From assembly GCA_023269235.1 (NCBI GenBank), contig JAHFTW010000001.1, forward strand, positions 169,548 to 233,547: 64,000 nt of DNA, given 5' to 3'. Positions 8,181-16,661 of this stretch are shown here, one piece after another. Both the position numbers and the translations under genes were made by a program. The notes beneath the pieces were generated by a model. The model was not told the origin of the DNA and did not search any database. It saw only the letters and a program-made list of their open reading frames with translations. The DNA is from Thermoplasmata archaeon. Its GTDB lineage: Archaea; Thermoplasmatota; E2; JACPAO01; JAHFTW01. Numbering within the stretch: the first letter of the stretch is position 1; every line of letters starts with the position of its first letter.

Positions 8181-9320
8181 ATGAGCAAGGCGAAGATCAT
8201 CAGCCTCCCCGGCGACGGCGTCGGAAAAGAGGTCGTCGCGGCCGCCCACACCGTCCTGGAGGCCGCGCAGGAGAAGCACGGCTTCGACCTTGACATCCGC
8301 CACGTCGACTGCGGCGCGCAGTACTATTCCAAGACCGGCCACGAGTGGGAGGAGGGCGGTCTCGCGGCCTGCTCCGAGGCGGACGCGGTCCTGCTCGGCG
8401 CCGTCGGCTGGCCCGGCGTCTCCTTGCCCGACGGCAACATCGCGGGCTGGAACGTCATCTTCGGCCTCCGCCTCGGCCTCGACCTGTACGCCAACGTGCG
8501 CCCCTGCAAGCTCTTCCCCGGCGTCCCGCACAAGGTCTCCGAGAAGTTCATGCAGATCTGGAGCCCCGAGAACGTGGACATGGTCATCTTCCGCGAGAAC
8601 ACGGAGGGCTCCTACACCCCGACGCGCGGTAGCCTGAAGCGCGCCGGCGTCGAGGAGGTCGCGGTGGACTCCCGCGTCATCACCCGCAAGGGTGCCCTGC
8701 GCATCAACGAGCGCGCCTTCGCGATGGCCGAGGCGCGCGCCAAGGCCCGCAAGGCCACGAAGGCCACGCACCCGTCGGGCGAGAAGCACGCCAAGGTCAC
8801 CTGCATCGACAAGTCGAACGTCCGCGCCGGCTGCCGCCTGTTCCGCGGCTGCTACGACGAGGTTGCCGGGGCCCACCTCAAGGTCACCCGCGACTACGCC
8901 TACGTGGACGCATTCACGCAGAGCCTCGTTCGCAACCCCGAGTGGTACGACGTCTGCGTCGCCCCGAACATGCTCGGGGACATCGTCACCGACCTCGCCG
9001 CCGTCCTTCAGGGAGGAATGGGCATGGCTGCCTCCGGCAACATCGGCGACAAGCACGCCATGTTCGAGCCCGTTCACGGCTCCGCCCCAAAACATGCGGG
9101 CAAGGACGTCATCAACCCGTACGCCGCCATCCTGACGGCGGGCATGATGCTCGAGCACGTCGGCCAGAAGAAGGCCGACAAGCGCCTCCTCGCAGGCGCC
9201 GCATCGATTGACGCCGCCGTCGCGAAGTCGCTCAAGGCGAAAGTGTTCACCTACGACCTCGGCGGCAAGCACAAGACGAGCCAGGTCGGCTCCGCGGTCG
9301 CGAAGGCGATCCTGGCCTGA
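8181..9320 (+). CDS. leuB: Isopropylmalate/isocitrate/homoisocitrate dehydrogenase
   Basis: A 379-residue beta-decarboxylating NAD(P)-dependent dehydrogenase. It shows the N-terminal GDGVGKEV loop, the RENTEGSY catalytic segment, a Lys in CIDKSNV, the metal-binding MLGDIVTDL and the NAD-binding EPVHGSAPKHAGK. Because leuC and leuD are nearby, leucine biosynthesis (3-isopropylmalate oxidation) is the favoured role. Homoisocitrate or isocitrate dehydrogenase activity cannot be excluded from sequence alone, and a linker around residues 190-200 carries a Lys/Ala-rich insertion. It has its own TATA box and stands alone on the plus strand. Confidence 0.85.
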   Translation: MSKAKIISLPGDGVGKEVVAAAHTVLEAAQEKHGFDLDIRHVDCGAQYYSKTGHEWEEGGLAACSEADAVLLGAVGWPGVSLPDGNIAGWNVIFGLRLGLDLYANVRPCKLFPGVPHKVSEKFMQIWSPENVDMVIFRENTEGSYTPTRGSLKRAGVEEVAVDSRVITRKGALRINERAFAMAEARAKARKATKATHPSGEKHAKVTCIDKSNVRAGCRLFRGCYDEVAGAHLKVTRDYAYVDAFTQSLVRNPEWYDVCVAPNMLGDIVTDLAAVLQGGMGMAASGNIGDKHAMFEPVHGSAPKHAGKDVINPYAAILTAGMMLEHVGQKKADKRLLAGAASIDAAVAKSLKAKVFTYDLGGKHKTSQVGSAVAKAILA

Positions 9321-9330
9321 CGGCACAACC

Positions 9331-10035
9331 TCAGGCGTGCGGCGTGAACGAGCTCATGCTGCGCAACCCGGCCTCGCGCAGGAGCATCCCGAGGCGCATC
9401 ACCAAATCGCCGGCGCGCACCGGCTTGACGAGGAAATCGTCGGCTCCGGCATCGTAGGACTCCCGCAGCGCCTCCGCGTCGGCGTCGCCGGTGAGGACGA
9501 GGACGGGCAGCTTGCGCGAGCGGGCGTCGCGGCGCACGGCGGCGCACACGAGCGCCCCGTTGCCGTCCGGGAGGCGAAGGTCCAGGAGCATGGCCTGGGG
9601 CAACTTGCGCAGCTGGGCGTGGGCCTCACGGGCGGTCGCGGCTTCGACAACATCGCAGCCGGCGCGCTCCAGCACGTGGCGGAGCACCTTGCGGGTCACC
9701 GCGTCATCGTCCACCACGAGGATGCGGGCGCCGAGGACGGGAAGCTCCATGGCGGGTGGCAGCGCGCCTTCCACGGCGCGGCGGATGCGGGCCAGGAGGG
9801 CGCGCACGTCGGTCGCGTGGCGGTCCGGACGACCAAGCAGGATGGGGAGCTCGGACGCGATGGCGGCGGCCTCCTCGAGGCCGATGGCCATGACGGACCC
9901 CTCCAAATCCCGCGCGAGGGCCAGGCCCGTCACCACATCACCGGCCTGCAAGGATGCGGGAAGGCTGGATTGCAACTCGCGCAGGTGATCGAGCACATGC
10001 TCCCGCAGGAGGGGCCATTCGCGTGAATCATCCAT
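9331..10035 (-). CDS. Response-regulator receiver protein with degenerate HPt-like N-terminus
   Basis: A 234-residue protein. Residues about 100-225 form a receiver domain with the acidic pair in VVDDDAVTRK, the phosphorylatable Asp in LLDLRLPDGNG, the switch Thr in VLTGD and Lys in LVKPV. Residues about 5-90 are helical and resemble an HPt domain, but where an active HPt has HxLKGS this has ARDLEGS, so the phosphorylatable His is missing. No DNA-binding or enzymatic output domain is present. It may work with the hybrid histidine kinase at 32.2-34.7 kb or another kinase outside the window (inference). Confidence 0.85.
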   Translation of the reverse strand: MDDSREWPLLREHVLDHLRELQSSLPASLQAGDVVTGLALARDLEGSVMAIGLEEAAAIASELPILLGRPDRHATDVRALLARIRRAVEGALPPAMELPVLGARILVVDDDAVTRKVLRHVLERAGCDVVEAATAREAHAQLRKLPQAMLLDLRLPDGNGALVCAAVRRDARSRKLPVLVLTGDADAEALRESYDAGADDFLVKPVRAGDLVMRLGMLLREAGLRSMSSFTPHA

Positions 10036-10059
10036 GGCCCCCTGTTGGCCGCCTGGGGC

Positions 10060-10067
10060 TACTTAGC
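10060..10067 (-). promoter_or_regulatory. TATA-like box for the receiver protein
   Basis: On the minus strand GGCTAAGT lies about 29 nt before the ATG ending at 10035. It sits in the 48-bp gap after the SNF2 gene stop at 10084. Confidence 0.4.
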
Positions 10068-10083
10068 CGCGGTGGGGAAGAGG

Positions 10084-11520
10084 TTAAGGCTGGGGTTTCG
10101 GGGCAGCGGCGGGCGCGAGGACTTTCTTCAGGATGGCGAGCAGGAACGCGCTGTCGTCCTCGCCGCGCCCGTCCACGACGCCCTGGATGTCGGCCCACTT
10201 GGCCTCGAGGACGTCCATCATCACGCGATCGAGCGTGTTCGTGGCGACGAAGTACCAGGAGTTCACGTGCTCCGTCTGGCCGATGCGGTGGAGACGGCCC
10301 TCGCACTGTTCGTGCTTGGTCGGGGTCCAGTCGAGCTCGACGAAGGCGACGTGGCTCGCGTGCAGCTGGATGCCGTCCACGCCGTAGCCCGTGGAGTCCA
10401 TCGTCGCGACAAGGAAGTCGTACTGGTCGAGGGCGTCGAGGACCGAGCGACGCTGCTTGTGGGGCAGGTCCCCGGTCAGAACGGCGACGCGGCCGGGCAG
10501 CGCAGCCGCGAGCTGGTTGGCGACGTCCTTGTGGTACACGAAGAAGACGACGCGCTCGCCGGACTCGACCAGCGGCTCCACCCAGTCCTTGACGAAGGCA
10601 AGCTTGGCGAGGGCGGCCTCGCGACGGAGGGCGGTGAGGTGGGCGCGGAACTCCAGCGTCATGGCGGGGGCGAGCGCCTCCGCCTTCGCGGCCGTCTCGC
10701 CGAATTTCTCCTGCCACTTGCGCGCCCACGCCATCATCGCCTGCTCCTTCTGGTGGTACGCCTTGAGGTGGCCGGCGACGACCTCGACGCGGGTGCGCTC
10801 CAGCGGCGGCAGGTCGGGTGCCACTTCTTCCTTCGTGCGGCGCACCATGCAGACCGCGCGCAGGCGGTCGTTGAGCGTCTTGCGGTCGAGCGCCGTGAGG
10901 ACGCGCAGGACGTGCGCCTCCGCGAGCGGGCCCATGCTCGGCTTCCACCAGTGCGGCAGGAGCCCCTTGAAGACGCTGAGGACCGGCTCGAGCTGGTCGA
11001 GGATGCGCAGTTGGTGGACGAGGTCCTCGCGGCGGTTCTTGATGGGCGTCCCGGTCAAGGCGAGCCGGAGCGGGACGCCGCGCGACAGGGCGAGCGCGTT
11101 CTCGCTGCGCTGCGAGTTCGGGTTCTTGAAGAAGTGCGCCTCGTCGAGGATGAGCGACCGGGGCGGCGGAGCGCGCAGGTCGTCGAGATGCGCAGGCAAC
11201 AGCTCCGGGTTCAGCACTGTGATGTCCGCGCGCTTGAGCTTGTCGCGGCCGGCGTCGAGGACCTGGACAGTGCGCCAGGGAACCCATTTCCCGACCTCGC
11301 GCTGCCAGCCGAGCTTGACGGCGGCGGGGCAGACGACGACGCAAGGGTAGGCTCCGGCGGTCTCGACGGCGACGAGGGCTTGGAGCGTCTTGCCGAGGCC
11401 CATCGCGTCGGCGAGCAGGATGCGCTGGTTGGCGAGGGCGTACGCGACGCCTTCCTGCTGGTAGGGGCGAAGGCTGGACTCAAGGTGGGCGAACCGTGCG
11501 GCCGGCGTCGCGCCCGTCAT
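10084..11520 (-). CDS. SNF2-family ATPase/helicase (SMARCAL1-like)
   Basis: A compact 478-residue SF2 translocase with both RecA lobes. Motif I is MGLGKT (residues 40-45), motif II DEAH (126-129), motif III LTGTPIKN, and motif VI is in EGRLHRIGQ near residue 390. There is no accessory nuclease or zinc domain. The compact layout and motif spacing resemble the HARP/SMARCAL1 and RapA-like ATPases that remodel nucleoprotein or anneal DNA. It lies 7 bp downstream of the E1-alpha gene, so it may be co-transcribed with an unrelated metabolic gene. Confidence 0.88.
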   Translation of the reverse strand: MTGATPAARFAHLESSLRPYQQEGVAYALANQRILLADAMGLGKTLQALVAVETAGAYPCVVVCPAAVKLGWQREVGKWVPWRTVQVLDAGRDKLKRADITVLNPELLPAHLDDLRAPPPRSLILDEAHFFKNPNSQRSENALALSRGVPLRLALTGTPIKNRREDLVHQLRILDQLEPVLSVFKGLLPHWWKPSMGPLAEAHVLRVLTALDRKTLNDRLRAVCMVRRTKEEVAPDLPPLERTRVEVVAGHLKAYHQKEQAMMAWARKWQEKFGETAAKAEALAPAMTLEFRAHLTALRREAALAKLAFVKDWVEPLVESGERVVFFVYHKDVANQLAAALPGRVAVLTGDLPHKQRRSVLDALDQYDFLVATMDSTGYGVDGIQLHASHVAFVELDWTPTKHEQCEGRLHRIGQTEHVNSWYFVATNTLDRVMMDVLEAKWADIQGVVDGRGEDDSAFLLAILKKVLAPAAAPKPQP

Positions 11521-11527
11521 TGCAGGC

Positions 11528-12670
11528 TTAGTGCCCCTTCGGCGGCCACTCGTACTGCGCGTTGGCGAGGGCGGCGCCGAGGACCTTGGCCTGGTCCTTC
11601 AGCAGCTCGGGGACGGTCTCGTACACGTCGTAGAACATCGTTTCCGGCGTGGGGAGGGTGCCGGCCTCGGCCTCCTTGACGGCGACCTCGACCTCGGCGT
11701 CGAGCTCCTCCTGGAGGGTGGTCTCCCATTTCTCGCTCCAGATCTTGCGGGCCTTGAGGTGGCGGCGGAAGATCTCGACGGGGTCGCGCTTGAGCCATTT
11801 CTGGTACTCGTCCTCGTCGCGGTAGCGGCTAGGGTCGTCGGAGGTGCTGTGTGGGACGATGCGGTAGGTGAGCGCCTCGATGAGGGTGGGGCCCTTGCCG
11901 GCGCGGGCGCGGGCGACGGCCTCCTCGACGGCCTGGTGGACGGCCAGGATGTCGTTGCCGTCCACGCGGATGCCGGGCATGCCGTAGGCCAGCGCCTTCT
12001 CCGCGTACGTCTTCGTGGCGGTCTGATGCTCGTGCTGGACCGAGATGGCGAACTGGTTGTTCTGGCAGATGAAGATGCAGGGCGACTTCGTGACGGCGGC
12101 CATGTTGAGGGCGCTGTGGAAGTCGTTCTCGCTCGTGGCGCCGTCGCCAAGGAACCCGATGGCGACCTGGCGCGTGCCGTTGAGCTTCATGCCGTAGGCG
12201 GCGCCGGCGGCGTGGACAAGCTGCGTCGCGATGACGGAGGACCACGAGACGTGGTTGATGGAGCGGTCCGCGTAATGGCACGGCATCTGGCGCCCTTTCT
12301 GGACGTCGTGGTCATTGCCGAGGCACTGCGCCGCGTAGTGGCTGAGCTTGAGGCCGCGAAACAGCGCCGCGGAGCCTTCGCGCAGGGCCGGGAAGACCCA
12401 GTCGTCCGCCTCGAGCGCCATCGCGGTCCCGATGGGGGTCGCCTCCTGCCCGGTGCAGGCGCCGTAGAATCCGATGCGGCCCTGGCGCTGCAGGTTCGTC
12501 ATCTTGGCGTCGAGCGTGCGCACAAGGAGCATCGTGCGGAACGCCTTCTTGAGCAGTTCCGGGGCGAGCTTGGGCGCCTCCACGCCCGGCTTGCCCTCGC
12601 CGTCGCCGAGGATTTGGCGCAGTGGGAACGCGGGCTCGGGCGGGGTGACCTGCCCCAGGACTCCAGGCAC
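11528..12670 (-). CDS. 2-oxoacid dehydrogenase E1 component, alpha subunit
   Basis: Thiamine-diphosphate-dependent E1-alpha of pyruvate or branched-chain 2-oxoacid dehydrogenase, 380 residues. The TPP-Mg motif runs from GDGATSEND (about residue 173) to QNNQFAIS, and the regulatory-loop segment HSTSDDPSRYR is present. The GTG at 12670 is favoured because a minus-strand CTTTTATC box lies 26 nt upstream and it gives family-standard length; the frame itself runs to 13432. The beta subunit, E2 and E3 are not in this window, which is unusual because E1-alpha and E1-beta are normally adjacent. Confidence 0.88.
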   Translation of the reverse strand: MPGVLGQVTPPEPAFPLRQILGDGEGKPGVEAPKLAPELLKKAFRTMLLVRTLDAKMTNLQRQGRIGFYGACTGQEATPIGTAMALEADDWVFPALREGSAALFRGLKLSHYAAQCLGNDHDVQKGRQMPCHYADRSINHVSWSSVIATQLVHAAGAAYGMKLNGTRQVAIGFLGDGATSENDFHSALNMAAVTKSPCIFICQNNQFAISVQHEHQTATKTYAEKALAYGMPGIRVDGNDILAVHQAVEEAVARARAGKGPTLIEALTYRIVPHSTSDDPSRYRDEDEYQKWLKRDPVEIFRRHLKARKIWSEKWETTLQEELDAEVEVAVKEAEAGTLPTPETMFYDVYETVPELLKDQAKVLGAALANAQYEWPPKGH

Positions 12671-12692
12671 GCCGCTGCCAACCGGGAAGGCC

Positions 12693-12700
12693 GATAAAAG
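12693..12700 (-). promoter_or_regulatory. TATA box for E1-alpha
   Basis: The minus strand reads CTTTTATC, about 26 nt before the GTG at 12670. This box decides the E1-alpha start. Confidence 0.6.
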
Positions 12701-12723
12701 GGGGAGCTTGGGCCAGGAGGCGC

Positions 12724-12987
12724 CTAGGAGGCGCGCCGGGCCTTGCCGCCGGGGCGGACGCGCATCTCGAGCGACTCCAGTTCCTCGGCGAGCGTGCCGT
12801 GGAAGCGCTGCGCGAGCGCCTTCGCGTCGCGGACGCCGGCGTTGTAGAACAGCGGCGCCAGCTCGCGCTCGATGAAGTCGAGCTGGATGCCGGCCGCGAG
12901 GTCGCCCATGTCCTCGCCGCGCTCGTCGCGGGCGAACTGCTGGATGCGGAGGATGGCGTCGGTCCGCTCGTCCTTCGTGAGGGCCAT
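12724..12987 (-). CDS. DUF2164 family protein
   Basis: A small 87-residue acidic protein containing the family pattern of an ERGEDMGDLAA segment, then LDFIERELAPLFYNAGVRDA. DUF2164 proteins are widespread and uncharacterised. The ATG at 12987 lies 11 bp after the stop of the 3-hydroxyacyl-CoA dehydrogenase fusion on the same strand, so it is probably the second gene of that transcript. The longer open frame upstream is an artefact of GC richness. Confidence 0.8.
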   Translation of the reverse strand: MALTKDERTDAILRIQQFARDERGEDMGDLAAGIQLDFIERELAPLFYNAGVRDAKALAQRFHGTLAEELESLEMRVRPGGKARRAS

Positions 12988-12998
12988 CGTCGCGCCTC

Positions 12999-14885
12999 CT
13001 ACCGGCCCTGGAACTGAGCGGCGCGCTTCTGCAGGAAGGCGTCCATTCCCTCGTCCTTGTCCTTCGTCGCGAACAGCAACGCGACGGACTCCTGCTCGAT
13101 GCGCAATCCGGCGGCGAGGCCGGTCTCGGTGCCGTGGTCCATGCTGGTCTTCGCCCCGGCCACGGCGAGCGGGGCCTTCGACGCGATGGCGCGCGCGACG
13201 GCGAGGCAGTGGTCCATGAGCGCGTCGGGCGCGACGACGCCGTCCACGAGGCCGATGGCGAGCGCCTCCTTGGCGCCGACCGTCTTGCCGGCGTACACGA
13301 TCTCCTTCGCCTTGCCGATGCCGATGCGGCGCGGCAGGCGCTGCGTGCCGCCGAACCCGGGGTGGATGCCGAGGCCGACCTCGGGAAGGCCAAGCTGGGC
13401 TTTCTCGGAGGCGTATAGCAGGTCGCCGGCAAGGGCGAGTTCGAGGCCGCCGCCGAGAGCGAAGCCGTTGATGGCCATCAGCACCGGGCACGGGAGCGCC
13501 GCGATGCGGTCGAGGACGCGGTTGCCAAGCGCGGTGTAGGCGCGGGCGCCGGCGACGTCGTGGGCGCGCATCGTCGGGATGTCGGCTCCGGCGATGAACG
13601 CCTTGCCCTCGCCCGTGAGGATGACGGCGCGCGGCTTGGCCTTCTCCACGTTGGCGAGCACGGCGTCGAGGTCGTGCAGGACCGTCTCGTTGAGGGCGTT
13701 GAGCGCCTCGGGCCGGTCGAAGGTGACGAGGGCCAAGTGGCCGCCGTCGAGCATCTCAAGGGTGACGGTCGGGAGGTGCCACGCCTTGTTGGCGGCGGCG
13801 TGCTCGGCTAGCGTCATGGGCATCGCGAACGCCTTGCCCCATTTGTCGGAGAGTGCCTTCACCTCGGCGAGCGCCTGCTTGGCGCCGAGCTTGTTCATCA
13901 TCGCGAACGGGCCAGCGGCCCAGCGCAGGCCGATGGTGGCGCCGCGGTCGGTGTCGCGCAGGGTGCAGACCTTCTCCTCGACGAGGTGGCAGGCGATGCC
14001 GAAGACGACGCCACGCAGGCGGGCCGCGACGAGGGGCTTCTTGGCGTCCTCGACGGGGCCGGCGAGGTCCCAGTTCGCCTTCTTGTCCACTTGGGCCTTG
14101 AGCCCCTTCGCGGGCTCGTAGAATGCGCCAAGCTGCTTGTGCAACGTGGACTGCGCGTGAAGGCTGATGGGGACGCCGGTGACGTTCATCAGCTCGAAGG
14201 GGCCCATCGTGATGCCGAACGCCTCCTTCGCGGCGGCCTCGATGGTCGGGAGGGTGGCGGCGCCCTCGTCGAGGAGGCGGCACGCCTCGTTGATCCAGGG
14301 AACGAAGAACCGGTTGACCGCGAAACCAGGCGCGTCAGCGGTCGCGACGCAGGACTTGCCCGCCTTCTTGCCGGCGGCGTAGGCGGCGTCGGCGCTGGCC
14401 TGGCTCGTGGCGGGGCCCTTGACGACCTCGAGGAGCTTGTTGACGGCGGCAGGGAAGAAGAAGTGCAGGCCCACCACGCGGTCGGCGCGCTTCGTCACGG
14501 CGGCGAGGTCCTTGACGTAGAAGCTCGACGTGTTCGTGGCGAGGAGGGTCTTGGCGGGCGCGAGGCCGTCGAGCTTGGCGAACAGCTCCTGCTTGACCTT
14601 GAGGTCCTCGAAGACCGCCTCGATGACCAGGTCGGCGTCGGCGACGGCCGCCTTGAGGTCGGGCTGCGGCGTGAGGCGGGACAGCAGGGCGTCGAGGTCG
14701 GCCTGCGGCATCTTGCCCTCGGCGACGCGCTTCTCGAGCGGCTTGCGGATGCGCTCGAGGCCCTTGGCGACCGCCTCGGCGGAGACGTCGTTGAGGGTCA
14801 CCTTGAACCCTCCCGAGGCGAACGCCTGCGCGATGCCGGAGCCCATGTTGCCGGCGCCCACGACGGTGACGGTCTGGATGGCCAC
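12999..14885 (-). CDS. 3-hydroxyacyl-CoA dehydrogenase/enoyl-CoA hydratase fusion
   Basis: A 628-residue bifunctional beta-oxidation enzyme in the archaeal domain order. Residues 1-375 form the dehydrogenase with an N-terminal NAD site GAGNMGSGIAQ, the HFFFPAAVNKLLEVV segment and two C-terminal dehydrogenase repeats. Residues about 385-628 form the crotonase domain with FIAGADIPTM and GFALGGGLELALAGD. It would hydrate trans-2-enoyl-CoA and oxidise the 3-hydroxy product. I start it at GTG 14885, 27 nt from a CTTTGA box and just before the Rossmann strand. The longer frame would add about 50 residues translated from the repeat element upstream. Confidence 0.92.
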   Translation of the reverse strand: MAIQTVTVVGAGNMGSGIAQAFASGGFKVTLNDVSAEAVAKGLERIRKPLEKRVAEGKMPQADLDALLSRLTPQPDLKAAVADADLVIEAVFEDLKVKQELFAKLDGLAPAKTLLATNTSSFYVKDLAAVTKRADRVVGLHFFFPAAVNKLLEVVKGPATSQASADAAYAAGKKAGKSCVATADAPGFAVNRFFVPWINEACRLLDEGAATLPTIEAAAKEAFGITMGPFELMNVTGVPISLHAQSTLHKQLGAFYEPAKGLKAQVDKKANWDLAGPVEDAKKPLVAARLRGVVFGIACHLVEEKVCTLRDTDRGATIGLRWAAGPFAMMNKLGAKQALAEVKALSDKWGKAFAMPMTLAEHAAANKAWHLPTVTLEMLDGGHLALVTFDRPEALNALNETVLHDLDAVLANVEKAKPRAVILTGEGKAFIAGADIPTMRAHDVAGARAYTALGNRVLDRIAALPCPVLMAINGFALGGGLELALAGDLLYASEKAQLGLPEVGLGIHPGFGGTQRLPRRIGIGKAKEIVYAGKTVGAKEALAIGLVDGVVAPDALMDHCLAVARAIASKAPLAVAGAKTSMDHGTETGLAAGLRIEQESVALLFATKDKDEGMDAFLQKRAAQFQGR

Positions 14886-14908
14886 GCGGCGGGGACGAGC
14901 AAGAGGGT

Positions 14909-14914
14909 CAAAGC
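14909..14914 (-). promoter_or_regulatory. Promoter box for the beta-oxidation fusion gene
   Basis: Minus-strand CTTTGA about 27 nt before the GTG at 14885. It is a weak TATA match but correctly spaced, lying between the repeat element at 14951 and the gene. Confidence 0.4.
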
Positions 14915-14950
14915 CTTGGCGCGGTCGTCTCGGGCTCTCGATGCGCCCCG

Positions 14951-15126
14951 AACACAGATTCAGCAGATTCACTCTTGACGCTTGGATGGCGTGGATGCAA
15001 TCGGCCACCGACCGCTGAAAATTCAGCAGAACCAAGATCCGTGTTCTGCTAAATTGTTGACGGCCGGGTCAGAGCGGACGACTCCTTCGATGGAAAGGTC
15101 TGAGAGCCCATCTGAAAAATCTGTGC
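14951..15126. mobile_element. Gene-less remnant related to the GxxExxY element
   Basis: The left end 14951-14970 is identical over 20 bases to the left end of the GxxExxY element at 61693-61712. An inverted, degenerate right end lies at 15110-15126 (13 of 17 positions match). Inside, AAAATTCAGCAGA starts 48 bases after the left repeat, exactly where AAAATGCAGCAGA starts at the second locus; TTGAYGCT just inside the left repeat is also shared. No ORF survives. It occupies the 264-bp gap between two minus-strand genes and reads as a MITE-like deletion derivative (inference). Confidence 0.7.
15021..15054. repeat. Inverted repeat/hairpin inside the remnant element
   Basis: ATTCAGCAGAAC and GTTCTGCTAAAT form a 12-bp stem with one mismatch around a 10-base loop. 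A smaller palindrome, CTGAAAATTCAG, overlaps its left edge at 15015-15026. Confidence 0.7.
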
Positions 15127-15149
15127 TTCCGGCGTAGGCGAGCAGAATA

Positions 15150-16661
15150 CTACGGCCCGGTGTACCGCAGGATGTAGAGCCCGGTCGCCTTGTCGCTCAC
15201 GTAGAGAAGACCGTTCGACTGCACGACGCCCCAGACGTCCGGCTGCATGACGGGCGAGTTGGGGCGCTCCTTGTTGGGCATGTACACCGCGACCGGCTTG
15301 GGCTCCTTCAGGTTCTCCTCGTCGTGGACGTCGAGGACCCAGACGCCGGCGTGGTAGTGGCCGAGCGCGATCTTGCCGTCCCACAGGTCGAAGTTGTGCG
15401 GGCTGAAGTCGAGGTTGCGCACGCCCAGGTCGGGTGCGATCGAGTTGAGGCTCCAGTGCCCGATGATCTGCGGGTTCGCGGGGTCGCTCGTGTCGAGGAT
15501 GCTGACCTGCCCGGTCTCGTCGGGGGCGTCGATGATCTCGGGCTGGGCGACGGTGATGGCGCGGCCCGCGATCTTCTCGGGGAAGGCCATCGCCAGGTGG
15601 ATGTTGTTGTAGGCGCTCGGGTAGAAGTTGTCGAACGTGCCGACCTCCTTCAGGACCGGTGACTCCGCCTGGTCGGTGGGCGGGACGGCGGACGACGGGG
15701 GGTGCGTGAAGTCGAGGATGCGCACGCCGGCGTCCCAGTAGGCGACGGTGATGAGGAAGCGCGAGGGGTCGGTCGGGTCCGGGCCGGCGCGGGCGTCGTG
15801 CGGGAAGACGAGCGGCTGTCCGGCGCCCGGGGGCGACGGGGCGATGTACTGGTACTGCGCGACAGGGAGCAGGCCGACGCCGGGACCCTGGCCGGTCGGG
15901 TTGGGCTCGACGAGGAAGACCAGGAGGCGCTGCGTGACGGGGACCACGCCGGCGATGGTGTTCGTCTGGGGGTCCGTGACCAAGTCGTAGGTGCAGACAA
16001 GCAGGTAGTCGTCGCCGTTCGGGTGGCGCACGTAGGTCAGGGTGTGCGGGCCGTTCACGGGCAGGGGCACGAAGGAGACGAGCGCGGGGTGGCGCTTGTC
16101 GGAGACGTCGAGGATATCGATGCCGCGCGGCAGGGCGTTGAGCGGGTTCTGAGTGCGCTGCAGGACGTTGAGGCTGTCCGCGGTCGTGCGTTGCGTGGCA
16201 AGGTAGGCGTAGTGGCCCTCGGGGTCCACTTCGACGTCCACGGCGGGCAGGCCGTCGTAGTGGCCCGCGATGACGGGGGCGGCGGGGTTGCTCACGTCAA
16301 TGATGCTGAGGCCACCGAACGAGCCGCCGTCCGTGCTCGTAGGGGAGCTCGCCTTGCTGGTGCGGGCGAGGTAGGCGAAGCCGTCGTGGCCGACCGCCAG
16401 CTCGGTGTAGGAACCGAGCGTCGGGATCGCGGCGGGGGTGCCCTGGTCAATGCCGTTGCTGTAGCCGACCAACGCGAGGTTGAAGGCGGCCTGATGGTCG
16501 CGCGCCAGGTAGTGGCCGTTGGCCTCGGCGTGCTCCAGCTCAAGGGAGGGCAGGGCGGCGGCGGCCACCTCCGTCTGGACTTTGGCGTAGTCGGGGCGGG
16601 ACGGGCCGGACAGGCAACCGGCGGCCATCAGGGCGATGAGGACAAGGGCGACCCACTTCAT
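15150..16661 (-). CDS. LVIVD-repeat beta-propeller lipoprotein
   Basis: A 503-residue exported protein with a lipobox (MAAGC, Cys16). Repeated modules of the form I-D-[IV]-S-[ND]-P, then a hydrophobic strand and YAYLAT/YLLVCT-type strands, match LVIVD/choice-of-anchor propellers. Examples are LSIIDVSNPAAPV, IDILDVSDKRHP and VSILDTSDPANP. Such proteins sit on the outer face of the membrane and are of unknown function; ligand binding or scaffolding is likely. It is the last gene of a four-gene minus-strand run, overlapping maf by 4 bp. Confidence 0.82.
   Translation of the reverse strand: MKWVALVLIALMAAGCLSGPSRPDYAKVQTEVAAAALPSLELEHAEANGHYLARDHQAAFNLALVGYSNGIDQGTPAAIPTLGSYTELAVGHDGFAYLARTSKASSPTSTDGGSFGGLSIIDVSNPAAPVIAGHYDGLPAVDVEVDPEGHYAYLATQRTTADSLNVLQRTQNPLNALPRGIDILDVSDKRHPALVSFVPLPVNGPHTLTYVRHPNGDDYLLVCTYDLVTDPQTNTIAGVVPVTQRLLVFLVEPNPTGQGPGVGLLPVAQYQYIAPSPPGAGQPLVFPHDARAGPDPTDPSRFLITVAYWDAGVRILDFTHPPSSAVPPTDQAESPVLKEVGTFDNFYPSAYNNIHLAMAFPEKIAGRAITVAQPEIIDAPDETGQVSILDTSDPANPQIIGHWSLNSIAPDLGVRNLDFSPHNFDLWDGKIALGHYHAGVWVLDVHDEENLKEPKPVAVYMPNKERPNSPVMQPDVWGVVQSNGLLYVSDKATGLYILRYTGP

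Noticed and set aside
12999-15035. Longer beta-oxidation fusion starting at 15035
   Set aside because: The added 50 residues would be translated from the inverted-repeat element; the GTG at 14885 has a correctly placed promoter box and starts right at the Rossmann fold.
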